A stretch of DNA of 33,073 bases from Gemmata massiliana. GTDB lineage: Bacteria > Planctomycetota > Planctomycetia > Gemmatales > Gemmataceae. Below, in pieces: positions 21,487 to 29,641 of this stretch. The notes under the pieces are model-generated. The model was not told the origin of the DNA and searched no databases. It saw nothing but the letters and a program-made list of their open reading frames with translations. Position numbers and translations under genes: made by a program. The stretch covers positions 630,820 to 663,892 of the forward strand of contig HG799465.1 in assembly GCA_000531095.1 (NCBI GenBank). Reading direction: 5' to 3'. Every line of letters starts with the position of its first letter. Positions within the stretch are counted from its first letter, which is position 1.

Positions 21487-22482
21487 TCACATCGCGTAGA
21501 AGTCTTCAGGCACGGTTTCGGTCGGGCGCCAGTCGATCTCGCCCGCTTCCGCCCCCTTGTACTGGAGGAACGTGGCGGTCATCGCTTCCTTGTCGAGTTC
21601 GGGCTTCTGCCCGCGCGCGTTCTGCGTCCACTCGTGCGCGGTCGCGGCGTCGAGTTCACCGGCCTTCGACAGTCCGACGATAAGCACGAGCAGGTGCTTG
21701 CACGGCGACCCGCGCAGCCCGCCGCAGATGTTCAGGTTCTGCGTGCCGCAACTGTACTTGCCGTCCGAGGCGAGCCGGCACGAGTAGACGAGGTCCGCGT
21801 TGCCCTGGCTCTTGACCACGCCAACGAGGTGGTCCGGGGCGACCTTCGCGTACAGCCGGAACCGCTCGGCCTTGAGCATGTCCGTGGCCTTGTCGAGCTT
21901 CGCCGGGTCGGTGACCTTCTTGAGCCGCGTCAGGAACTCGCCGAAGTCCGCCGGCTTCGGCAGCGCCTTCTCCTCGGCCGTCGCGACCTTGCGCGGGTCC
22001 GGTCCCTTCCCGGCCCACGTCAGCGCGTCCGCCATCCGGATCTCGGCGGGCCAGTTGGTCGCGTCGTCCACCCGCGCCCAACTGAGCAACGCGCCTTCGA
22101 GGGTCGCGCCGGTGAGTGTGGCGCCGGAGAGGTTGCTGTGCGAGAGGGACGCTTTAGACAGGTTGGCGTTCGAGAGATTCGCGCTCGTAAGGTTGAGTCC
22201 GTTAAAGTCGACCTTGGTGAGATCAGCGTTCGAGAGGTCCGCGCCCCTCAGTTTGACCTTCCCTTTGGCGTCGCGCGAGAGCGCGTTCCACTTCTTCACG
22301 CCCGCGGCCCCGGTCTTCAGTGTCTCGACCCAGTCGGTCTTCGGTTTGGCTTTGGGTTTCGCAGCGGCCTTGGGTTTTGCGGGCGCGGCACTTTTGGTCT
22401 TCGCCGCGACCTTTGATTTGGGAGTCGTTTTAGATTTCGCCGCTACCTTCGGGGCGGGCTTCTTAACGGCTTGTTTGGCCAT
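21487..22482 (-). CDS. Pentapeptide-repeat / SWIM protein with long H1-like tail (first gene of block)
   Basis: 331 aa, ATG at 22482. Residues 1-49 are almost only Ala, Lys, Pro, Ser and Thr (KPAPKVAAKSKTTPKSKVAA), a histone-H1-like tail likely to bind nucleic acid. Then WVETLKTGAAGVKKWNAL, a pentapeptide block about 78-140 (GADLSNADLTKVDFNGLNLT), junction NWPAEIRMADALTWAGKGPD, and the SWIM module (YSCRLASDGKYSCGTQNLN, GSPCKHLLVLIVGLSKAGEL) with tail EIDWRPTETVPEDFYAM. It is the most upstream member of the 13 kb block. The DUF1501 gene ends 129 bases upstream on the same strand. Confidence 0.86.
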   Translation of the reverse strand: MAKQAVKKPAPKVAAKSKTTPKSKVAAKTKSAAPAKPKAAAKPKAKPKTDWVETLKTGAAGVKKWNALSRDAKGKVKLRGADLSNADLTKVDFNGLNLTSANLSNANLSKASLSHSNLSGATLTGATLEGALLSWARVDDATNWPAEIRMADALTWAGKGPDPRKVATAEEKALPKPADFGEFLTRLKKVTDPAKLDKATDMLKAERFRLYAKVAPDHLVGVVKSQGNADLVYSCRLASDGKYSCGTQNLNICGGLRGSPCKHLLVLIVGLSKAGELDAATAHEWTQNARGQKPELDKEAMTATFLQYKGAEAGEIDWRPTETVPEDFYAM

Positions 22483-22611
22483 GACGCACTTCGCGGGTGG
22501 GAAATCAAATTGGAGATTGGATTGTGCAGGATTATTGACGCGCGCCGGCCGCCCCGCAAGGTGCGCAGGGGGCGAAATGCTGTGAATTCCGGGTGAACGG
22601 GGCGCCGGTGT

Positions 22612-24087
22612 TTACGAAAGGATACCGTCGAGCACTTCGCCGTGAACGTCCGTCAACCGGCGCTCGATGCCGTTGTGGTAGAACGAGAGGCGCTCGTGGT
22701 TGAGCCCGAGGGCGTGCAGGATCGTCGCGTGGAGGTCGTAGATCGTGGCGGTCTTCTCGGCCGCCTGGTACCCGAACTCGTCGGTCGCGCCGTAGCTGTG
22801 CGCGCGCTTCACCCCGGCGCCCGCGAGCCACACCGTGAACCCCTTCGGGTTGTGGTCGCGCCCGCTCGCGCCCTTCTGGAACGTGGGCATGCGCCCGAAC
22901 TCCGTCACCCACACCACGAGCGTGTCCTTGAGCAGCCCGGTGCGCTTCAGGTCCGCGAGGAGCGCGGCCAGCGGTTGATCGAGGATCACGGCGTGGACCT
23001 CGTACTGCGACTTCAGCGTCTTGTGGCCGTCCCAGTTGCCGACGCCCTCGCCCATCGCGTAGGAGCCGTTGAAGAGCTGCACGAACCGCACGTCGCGCTC
23101 GAGCAGGCGCCGGGCGAGCAGACAGTTGCGCGCGAACCCGCTCTTCCACCGGTCCTTGTCGCCGGTGCCGTACTCGGCGTGGACCGACTTCGGTTCTTTG
23201 GACAGGTCCGCGACCTCCGCCGCGCGCAACTGCATCTTCGCGGCCATCTCGTAGCTCGCGATGCGCGCGCTCAGTTGCGAGTCGCCCGCGCGGGCGGTCG
23301 CGTGGTCGGCGTTGAGTAGCTGGAGGAAGTCGCGTGTGTCCGCATCGGCCTTTGCGTTCACGGCCGCGGGGCGCGAGAGATTCGGGATCGGCTTGTCCGC
23401 GGTAAACGGCGTGCCCTGGAACACGCCCGGCAAGAACGCGCTTCCCCAATTGTTCGGCCCGACTTGCGGGACGCCGCGCGGGTCCGGGATCGCGACGAAC
23501 GCGGGCAGATCCTTGCACTCGCTGCCGAGCGCGTAACTGACCCACGCCCCGGCGCTCGGGAACCCGTCGAGCGTGAACCCGGTACTCATCTGGTTCTCGG
23601 CCGGGCCGTGCGTGTTACTCTTCGCGGTCATCGAGTGGACGAAGCACATTTCGTCCGCCATCCCTGCCAAGTTCGGCAGCAGGTCCGACACCATCTTCCC
23701 GCTCTGGCCGCGCGGCTTGAACGCCCACAGCGGGCGCACCAGGTTGCCCTGTTCCCCCTGGAACGTCACGAGCTTCTCGGCCCCCGGTAGGGGTTGGCCG
23801 TCGCGCTTCACCAGTTCCGGCTTGTAGTCGAACGTGTCAACGTGACTGACCGCGCCGGAACAGAAGATCGTGAGCACGCGCTTCGCCTTCGGCGCGAAGT
23901 GCGGCTTCCGCGCGCTGAGAGGCGAATCAGGTTTGATGGCCGGACGCAACGGCGCCTTGTCGTCTGCGAGAAGCCCCTGCTCGGCCAGCAGCGCGGCCAG
24001 CGCGATCCCGCCCAAACCCGTGCTCGCGTCTCGCAGGAACCCGCGCCGGTTAAGGAGGGACGCGCCGCCGGGAGAAATCGAATTCAT
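22612..24087 (-). CDS. DUF1501 protein, Tat-exported sulfatase-like
   Basis: 491 aa from the ATG at 24087. The frame is open further upstream, but that is out-of-frame antisense of the neighbouring gene. The N-terminus holds a twin-arginine signal (LLNRRGFLRDASTGLGGIAL). The body follows the DUF1501 pattern: FCSGAVSHVDTFDYKPEL, MADEMCFVHSMTAKSNTHGP, GFPSAGAWVSYALGS, VVWVTEFGRMPTFQKGASGR, DHNPKGFTVWLAGAGVK and TIYDLHATILHALGL near the end. The family is alkaline-phosphatase/sulfatase-like and in planctomycetes is nearly always next to a PSCyt1-DUF1549-DUF1553 gene, as here (39 bases upstream). A joint role in degrading sulfated polysaccharides has been proposed for the pair but is not proven. 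Confidence 0.93.
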   Translation of the reverse strand: MNSISPGGASLLNRRGFLRDASTGLGGIALAALLAEQGLLADDKAPLRPAIKPDSPLSARKPHFAPKAKRVLTIFCSGAVSHVDTFDYKPELVKRDGQPLPGAEKLVTFQGEQGNLVRPLWAFKPRGQSGKMVSDLLPNLAGMADEMCFVHSMTAKSNTHGPAENQMSTGFTLDGFPSAGAWVSYALGSECKDLPAFVAIPDPRGVPQVGPNNWGSAFLPGVFQGTPFTADKPIPNLSRPAAVNAKADADTRDFLQLLNADHATARAGDSQLSARIASYEMAAKMQLRAAEVADLSKEPKSVHAEYGTGDKDRWKSGFARNCLLARRLLERDVRFVQLFNGSYAMGEGVGNWDGHKTLKSQYEVHAVILDQPLAALLADLKRTGLLKDTLVVWVTEFGRMPTFQKGASGRDHNPKGFTVWLAGAGVKRAHSYGATDEFGYQAAEKTATIYDLHATILHALGLNHERLSFYHNGIERRLTDVHGEVLDGILS

Positions 24088-24125
24088 AGGAGAGATCCGC
24101 TGGCAGAGATCAGAAGACAGAGAAC

Positions 24126-27030
24126 TTAATCCACGAAAACGAACTCGTTCGCGTTCAGTACCGCGCGGCAAAGCGCTGTGAGGCCGTGATCCTTCACCAG
24201 TTTCGTTGCCGCGGCTAGTTCTTTTTCGGTCGGCGGTCGCTGGAACGCGAGCAGGAACGCGCGCTTCACCTGGGCGCTGGGATCGGTCCTTGCGTCCTTC
24301 GTGACGCGCTCTGCGAAGTAGCCGGCCTGTTGGAGCATGAACTCGCTGTTGAGCAAGTTGAGGGCTTGAAGGGGCGTGATGGAGACGTTCCGCTTCGGCG
24401 CGATCTGGCCCGCGTCCGGGCAATCGAACACGCCGAACGTGTCGTCGAGCTGCATCCGCGGCTTCTGCTGGTACACCATGCGCCGGAACTCGGCCGGGCC
24501 GAACTGCTTCTTCGGCGTGTACACCTTCACGTAGTTGCCGTTCGGCTCGAACAGGTCGAACCCGGGACCGCCCATCTTGAGGTCGAGCTTCCCGCTCACG
24601 AACAGGACCGCGTCGCGCAGCGGCTCGGCCTCGATCCGCTGGGGCGGGTAGCGCCACAGCAGTCGCGTTTGGGCGTCCTTTGCCAGGCCCGCGTCATTGG
24701 CGCTCGACGTCTGACGGTACGTGGCACTGGTCACGATGAGCCGGTGAATGTGTTTGAGCGACCAGGGGTTGGAAGAACCTAACCCCCGACCCCCTTCCCT
24801 AAGAAGGAAGGGGAGCAGAACCTTCTTTGCCTTCAGCCCCTCTCCGTTTAGGGGAGGGGTTGGGGAGGGGTTCTTCCCCCACAGAAGGCGTAACCAACTC
24901 ACTCGCGAGCCAGTCGAGCAGTTCCGGGTGCGTGGGCTTGCCGCCGTTGCGACCGAAGTCGCTCGGGGTGTCCACGATGCCCGTGCCGAAGTGGTGCTGC
25001 CACAACCGATTCACCATGACGCGGGCCGTGAGCGGGTGCGCGGGGTCGGTGATCCACTTCGCGAGCGCGGCCCGGCGCTCGGGGTCGGTCGCGTTCTCGG
25101 GGATGGTCAGTTTCGGCCCGAGTTCGCCGAGCGCCCCTGGGCCGACGACTTCCTTCTTCTGGGTCGCGTCCCCGCGGTGCAAGCGGTGCGTTTCTTCGGG
25201 CGCCACCAGTCGACCGGCGTAGGCCATCTGCCCGCGCACGAGTTCTTCGATTTGCTTGCGGAGGCCCCCGATTTGTTGGGTGAGTTTGATCCACGCCGCG
25301 CGCTCGGCGCCCGTCAACCCGTTCGGCACCGCGGGCGCGCCCTCCGCGAATGGCACCCGGTCGTCCGACGACGCCACCACGACCCACGCCTCATGGTCCG
25401 TAGACACATCGATGCGGTACCGCGTTGGCAGCCGGTCGGTGTACTTGCCCTCGCGGTCGCGTGCCCAGGCGACGCGGTCGATGACCGTCGGTTCCGCCAG
25501 TTCCAGTTCGACCCACCCGCGCCCGGACTTATTTGAGATCCAACTGCGCCCGTTGCCGTATTTCCCGTCATTAATGAACGGCAGGCTGTGAATGTTCGGA
25601 GAGCCGGGGTAGTCGCCCGACGAGGTGGCCTTCGCGCCGTTCGACGCGAGTGCGACGTTCACGGGCTTCGAGCCGAACGAGAACACTTCCAGTTCGTCCA
25701 AACACGGCTCGACGCTGTTCGTCTCGAACGTCACGAACCGGACGAACTTCGCCCGCACGGGCTTGAAGCGCTCGGTGTTGAGGCGTGCGTTCACTGACAC
25801 GCGGCGCGCGTCGGTGGCGGCCGGGTCCGCGAGCGGTTCCAGCGCCGCGACCTTCGCTTCGAGTTCGGTCAGTTGCGCCCGGAGCCGATCGGCCTCCTTC
25901 GCGCGGGCGACCGTGTCACCGGTCCGCACCGGGCGCTCGCCGTGTTGCACGCCCGCGAACACGGCCTTGATGCGGTAGTAGTCGAGTTGCGAGATCGGGT
26001 CGAACTTGTGCGCATGGCACCGGGCGCACGCGACCGTGAGCCCCAGGAACGCGGAGCCCGTGGTGCCGATCATGTCGTGCAGTTCGTCCGCGCGCTGGTT
26101 CAGGGTCAGCGTGAGATCGGGGCTTTTCACCTCGTCCCACGCGCCGCCTACAATGAACCCGGTCGCGACATCGGCGCCGAGCGTGTCGCCGGCCAACTGC
26201 TCGCGCACGAACTGGTCGTAGGGTTTGTCGTCGTTGAGAGCTTTGATGACGTAGTCGCGGTAGTGCCAGGCGTTCGGGCGCAACTGATTGGTCTCGAACC
26301 CGTTGCTCTCTGCGAAGCGCACCGTGTCGAGCCAGTGCCGCGCCCAGCGCTCGCCGTAGTGCGGCGACGCGAGGTACTTGTCCACGAGCTTTTCGTAAGC
26401 GTTCGCGTCCTTGTCCGCGACGAACGCCTCTACCTCTTCAGGCGTGGGGGGCAGACCGAGCAAATCGAACTTGAGCCGCCGAATGAGCGTGCGCCGGTCC
26501 GCTTCGGGCGAACGCGCCAGCCCGCTCGTGTTTAATTTCGCGGCAATGAATGCGTCGATCGCGTTTCGCCCTTGAACCTTCGTGGTGGGCACGGCCGGGC
26601 GCTTCACCGGTTGGAACGCCCAGTGCGTATCGGCCGCGTTCTCGGTCGCGGGCCACTTCGCGCCGGCTTCGACCCAGGCGGTGAGGGCGCGAATCTGTTC
26701 CGCGGTGAGCGGGTCGCGGTTCGGCGGCATCCGCTCCTGGGCGTCTTCGATCATCAATTTCTTCAGAAGCAAACTCTCGGCGGGCTTGCCCGGCACCAGC
26801 GCTTTGCCAGAATCGCCGCCCTTGAGGGCGTCCGCGCTGCGATCGAGGCGCAACCCGCCGCGCTGTTTGTCCGGCCCGTGGCACGAGACGCAGTGTTTTG
26901 CGAGGATGGGTTGCACGTCGCGCGCGAACTCGACCGCGGGCGGAGGTGCCCCTTTAGGCGGCTCGGCTCCGCGGCCAGAAGAAGCGCAAGCGCCCAGTAA
27001 CAGGAGCGCGGGGAGAGTGGTGCGGGGCAT
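24126..27030 (-). pseudogene. PSCyt1-DUF1549-F5/8C-DUF1553 lipoprotein gene split by an insertion
   Basis: Starts at the ATG at 27030. A lipoprotein-like signal (MPRTTLPALLLLGAC, lipobox LGAC) is followed by a cytochrome-like PSCyt1 domain (CVSCHG, residues 47-52), DUF1549 (WARHWLDTVRFAESNGFETN, CARCHAHKFDPI), a discoidin-like segment (VRFVTFETNSVEPCLDELEV) and the start of DUF1553 (NRLWQHHFGTGIVDTPSDFG). The frame then runs into a palindromic element after DWLASELV and stops at 24799. The rest of DUF1553 (NPWSLKHIHRLIVTSATYRQ to NANEFVFVD) continues in another frame to 24126. Both halves are otherwise intact, so the disruption looks recent. A GTG at 24902 opens the second frame across the element, which might allow separate translation. 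Confidence 0.88.
24771..24878. mobile_element. MITE-like palindromic element inserted in the DUF1553 gene
   Basis: About 108 bases, very rich in C and G runs. The ends are imperfect inverted repeats (GGAAGAACCT-AACCCCC at left, GGTTGGGGAGGGGTTCTTCC at right). Inside are two hairpins, CCCCTTCCCTAAGAAGGAAGGGG-like (24791-24813) and CCCCTCTCCGTTTAGGGGAG-like (24837-24859). It codes for nothing. A degenerate half copy is at 30317-30344. The exact boundaries and target duplication cannot be set without an empty-site sequence. Confidence 0.75.
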
Positions 27031-27141
27031 GATCGTTCCAGATGGTCACCGGCGGGTGGTACCATGCTACCCACAAACACCGTGCGAGTGAAAGAGGTTT
27101 GTCGCGGTTCACACGTCATCATCGCGTGCGGAGTTGAAAAC

Positions 27142-27471
27142 ATGAGAATCCGCCGAAGGATCGTGGGATTTCTCCTATCGGGGCTCGCGATTCTCTGCGT
27201 ATCGGTTGGGCGCCCCGATCCTCCTCGCGAGCCCCGCATTCGGCACAAGGCCGAGCGAATTCAGATCGGAATGACTCAAACGGAAGTCGAGGATGTGATC
27301 GGAATACGAACATACGCTTGGGCACCCGGACCCGCCCCCATCACCGAGGATTCTCCGCCGCGTTTCCGCAAGGTGTTACTTTGGTCGGGAGACTGCGATC
27401 TGCTCGTGTATCTCGATGAAAACGGGCGCGTGATTGGGTGGGAATGTGTGCCGAAGAAGCTCTCGTCTTAG
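27142..27471 (+). CDS. Small exported protein with SmpA/BamE-like motif
   Basis: 109 aa from the ATG at 27142, preceded by GGAG at a spacing of 9; the frame extends upstream to 27064 without signal-like sequence. Residues 1-25 are a basic start plus hydrophobic segment (MRIRRRIVGFLLSGLAILCV), so it is exported or membrane-anchored. The motif IQIGMTQTEVEDVIGI (about 43-58) matches the start of SmpA/OmlA (BamE-like) folds, in which a conserved Gly-Met-Thr begins a helix. The end (LLWSGDCDLLVYLDENGRVI) fits the following beta hairpin. Such small proteins are common in planctomycetes and need not belong to the BAM complex. It diverges from the DUF1553 gene. Confidence 0.75.
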   Translation: MRIRRRIVGFLLSGLAILCVSVGRPDPPREPRIRHKAERIQIGMTQTEVEDVIGIRTYAWAPGPAPITEDSPPRFRKVLLWSGDCDLLVYLDENGRVIGWECVPKKLSS

Positions 27472-27516
27472 CGAATTCGGTCGCAGCACCGGGCGCCCAA
27501 CTGAGAACCGCAATCT

Positions 27517-28260
27517 CTACCCCGCGGGTGGTTGAAGTACGTCGCGCCACCGACGCGGTTGCGCCTCAAACGCGGCACGGTAAGTCGCTTCGAGGGGCAC
27601 CATGACGCAACCATCCGGCTCCAGGAAAAGCGGCATATCTGGGAGCGCGTCACCGACCGCGATCGTTTCAACGTAGGCTCGTGTAACGAGTTCCGATTCA
27701 TAAGCAACGAGCGTCAGGGGCTTGTCCGCGGGGAGCGAATACGTGTCGCCGGTCATCTCTTCCCAGACGAGGCCGTGAATGCCCGCCGGGTCACGCGGTC
27801 CGGGTGGGAACGGGTCGACAATCAGCAAGTGAACGCGCTGTTCGAGCAGCTCACACGTTTTTGTCACGAACGCCCGCACCGCATTCTTGCTCGCCTTGTT
27901 GCCCGGTGAAACGATCTCGATCATCGCGACCACGCGGTCGCCGCTCACGTGCCGGACGGCGATTGCACTTTTCTTCCGGCGATAAAATTCCCCCTCGGTC
28001 TGGGCAGTAACCTTTTGCGCCGGACGTGGTTGCAGCACGCGCGATGTCGTCGCGGCTCCCCCCCCTTTGTTCGTATCGCCCTTCTGTTCTTGGAGTGTCA
28101 GCACGTCCGGGCCAAACCCGGCCGCAACCTGTTCGGGCAAGGCGTACAAGTCTGCTGGCAGTACGCCCGCGTTCAGTGTGTCACTAATCGCTGTGATCCA
28201 ACGGTGGTGGAATGCGTGAAAGATTCCGGCTTCCACCCGGGTCCAGTCGTGCATGGGCAT
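27517..28260 (-). CDS. DUF4058 family protein
   Basis: 247 aa. I start at the ATG at 28260 (MPMHDWTRVEAGIFHAFHH), which matches the usual family N-terminus and has GGAG about 8 bases upstream; the frame extends 13 codons further. Characteristic segments are the N-terminal HDWTRVEAGIFHAFHHRWI, an AIAVRHVSGDRVVAMIEIVS strand pair, SPGNKASKNAVRAF, and LLEQRVHLLIVDPFPPGPRD. The EIVSPGNK region resembles the active-site strand of Uma2-like or PD-(D/E)XK nucleases, but activity has not been shown for the family to my knowledge. DUF4058 genes are numerous in cyanobacteria and planctomycetes. It diverges from the glyoxalase-fold gene. Confidence 0.85.
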   Translation of the reverse strand: MPMHDWTRVEAGIFHAFHHRWITAISDTLNAGVLPADLYALPEQVAAGFGPDVLTLQEQKGDTNKGGGAATTSRVLQPRPAQKVTAQTEGEFYRRKKSAIAVRHVSGDRVVAMIEIVSPGNKASKNAVRAFVTKTCELLEQRVHLLIVDPFPPGPRDPAGIHGLVWEEMTGDTYSLPADKPLTLVAYESELVTRAYVETIAVGDALPDMPLFLEPDGCVMVPLEATYRAAFEAQPRRWRDVLQPPAG

Positions 28261-28347
28261 GACTCCGCTCCACTGACGTGGTAGTTCGAGCAGTTGCATT
28301 GTAATGTGCGTCGCGACGCATCACCAAATCGCCCGGAGTCACGCACG

Positions 28348-28719
28348 ATGATCCTCGGCCTTCGCACCTTCATTGCCCACGTTCGTTCGGACCAACTGGC
28401 GGCGGCGAAAGCGTGGTACACGCAGTTCGTGGGCGCGCCGCCGTACTTCGATCAGCCGTTCTACGTCGGGTTCAACGTCGCGGGGTTCGAGTTGGGGCTG
28501 CACCCCGAGGGCGAGCCCGGGCCGGGCGGCACGGTCGCGTACTGGGGGACGGCCGATATTGCGGCCGAGGTCGCTCGCGCGGTTTCTCTCGGCGCAACCG
28601 TCGCGCAACCCGTTCAGGATGTGGGTGAGGGCATCAAGGTCGCGACCATCGCGGACCCGTTCGGCAACCAGATCGGATTGATTCAGAACCCACACTTTGA
28701 TGTGAAAGCGGTAAAATAG
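28348..28719 (+). CDS. Glyoxalase/bleomycin-resistance/dioxygenase (VOC) fold protein
   Basis: 123 aa from the ATG at 28348, with CGGAG about 12 bases upstream. A single VOC-fold subunit: MILGLRTFIAHVRSDQLAAA, KAWYTQFVGAPPYFDQPFYV, VAGFELGLHPEGEPGPGGTV, YWGTADIAAEVARAVSLGAT, and a final strand IKVATIADPFGNQIGLIQNP. The Glu and Asp positions in GFELGLHP and DPFGN match the usual metal-site strands, but one of the classic metal His residues is not evident at the first strand apart from His10 in FIAHV. Function (lyase, resistance or dioxygenase) cannot be set. It is monocistronic, followed by repeats. Confidence 0.88.
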   Translation: MILGLRTFIAHVRSDQLAAAKAWYTQFVGAPPYFDQPFYVGFNVAGFELGLHPEGEPGPGGTVAYWGTADIAAEVARAVSLGATVAQPVQDVGEGIKVATIADPFGNQIGLIQNPHFDVKAVK

Positions 28720-28731
28720 CGGCGAGAATCC

Positions 28732-28759
28732 ACCCGCGCGTTAACACTCACGGTTCGCC
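28732..28759. repeat. Single arm of family B repeat
   Basis: 28 bases beginning ACCCGCGCGTTAACACTCAC, matching the left arm of the palindrome at 3506-3533 with two mismatches. The partner arm is missing here, and family C sequence begins ten bases further on. Confidence 0.85.
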
Positions 28760-28768
28760 AAGAGGTCG

Positions 28769-28903
28769 GGCGAACGGCCGGTGTAAGCCGGTCGGTGAGA
28801 CTCCCGAGTCACGTTACCGCATCCAGTGTGCACGCGGCTCACAGGGCTACACTCTTAAACCACGTTGCCGCTCGTACCGGCCGGCTTACACCGGCCGTTC
28901 GCC
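28769..28903. repeat. Inverted pair of family C repeat
   Basis: Arms 28769-28796 (starting GGCGAACGGCCGGTGTAAGC) and 28876-28903 are near-perfect reverse complements enclosing 79 bases of unremarkable sequence. It fills the gap between the converging VOC and metallophosphatase genes. A single arm is at 21432-21459. Confidence 0.88.
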
Positions 28904-28917
28904 TCACTGGTATAGCC

Positions 28918-29604
28918 TCACTTTTCATAATCTACCCAGCCCTCGCGCCTGCGGCCGAGGGTGTCTACCTGCCAGTAACGACCGGAGATCGCGTCGAGGC
29001 AGGTGAGCCACCCGCCCCCGTAGGCGCAGGTGTCGATGCATACCGCGCCGGGGATCACCTTCGGCTCGCCGGAGCGCTGCGACGAGTGCCCGCAAATCAC
29101 TGTTTTCCTGCTGTAGTGGCGCATCGCGTCCGGGAAGAACTCCCAGTACAGCATGTTGTCCGGTTGCTCGTCCATCGGCGCGTCGTGGTACACGCCGGCG
29201 TGAACGAAGATGAACCGGTCCGTTTCGTGGTACGGGACGAGTTCGTTTTCGAGGAAGTCCCAGTGCCCCCCCGGGACGTCATCGAACGTGCCGCTGATGC
29301 CGAGCGCCGGACCGTAGGAACCGAGCGCCTGCACGCCGCCGACACCGAGCCACATTTTCCGCTCCGGGCGCCCGCCGTCGCGGGCCTGGAGCATCATGAT
29401 TTCGTGGTTCCCGCGCAAGCACACAACCGGGCGCGTCTGTTTCAGTTCGATCAAGCGGTTGATGACGCCCCGCGTGTCCGGCCCGCGGTCGACGTAATCA
29501 CCGAGGAAGATGAGGTCGTCGGCCCGTGTGGGCTGCACCCACGCGAGGAGGTCGTTAAGAGCCACGAGGCAGCCGTGGACGTCGCCGATGGCAAGCACGC
29601 GCAT
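28918..29604 (-). CDS. Calcineurin-like metallophosphatase (PrpA/ApaH-like)
   Basis: 228 aa, ATG at 29604. Cytoplasmic serine/threonine-type or diadenosine-tetraphosphate phosphatase. All metal-site motifs are present: GDVHGC (Asp8, His10), GDYVDRGPDT (Asp36, Asp39 with Arg40), RGNHEIM (Asn66, His67), FVHAGVYHDAPMDEQ (His) and ICGHSSQR (His). After the core comes a strand VCIDTCAYGGGWLTCLDAIS typical of the family. Length is normal. The substrate, phosphoprotein or Ap4A, cannot be told. It is divergent from the HAD gene, with 37 bases between starts, so the two share an upstream region. Confidence 0.92.
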   Translation of the reverse strand: MRVLAIGDVHGCLVALNDLLAWVQPTRADDLIFLGDYVDRGPDTRGVINRLIELKQTRPVVCLRGNHEIMMLQARDGGRPERKMWLGVGGVQALGSYGPALGISGTFDDVPGGHWDFLENELVPYHETDRFIFVHAGVYHDAPMDEQPDNMLYWEFFPDAMRHYSRKTVICGHSSQRSGEPKVIPGAVCIDTCAYGGGWLTCLDAISGRYWQVDTLGRRREGWVDYEK

Positions 29605-29641
29605 GGAGCGTCTCCCGAAGACTCTTCAGTATAACGTCCCC

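Noticed and set aside
22532..23545. A 337-codon minus-strand frame overlapping DUF1501
   Set aside because: Same strand but another frame. The DUF1501 frame carries the family motifs through the whole interval.
28795..29634. A 279-codon + strand frame
   Set aside because: Antisense of the metallophosphatase gene and of a family C repeat, with no motifs.
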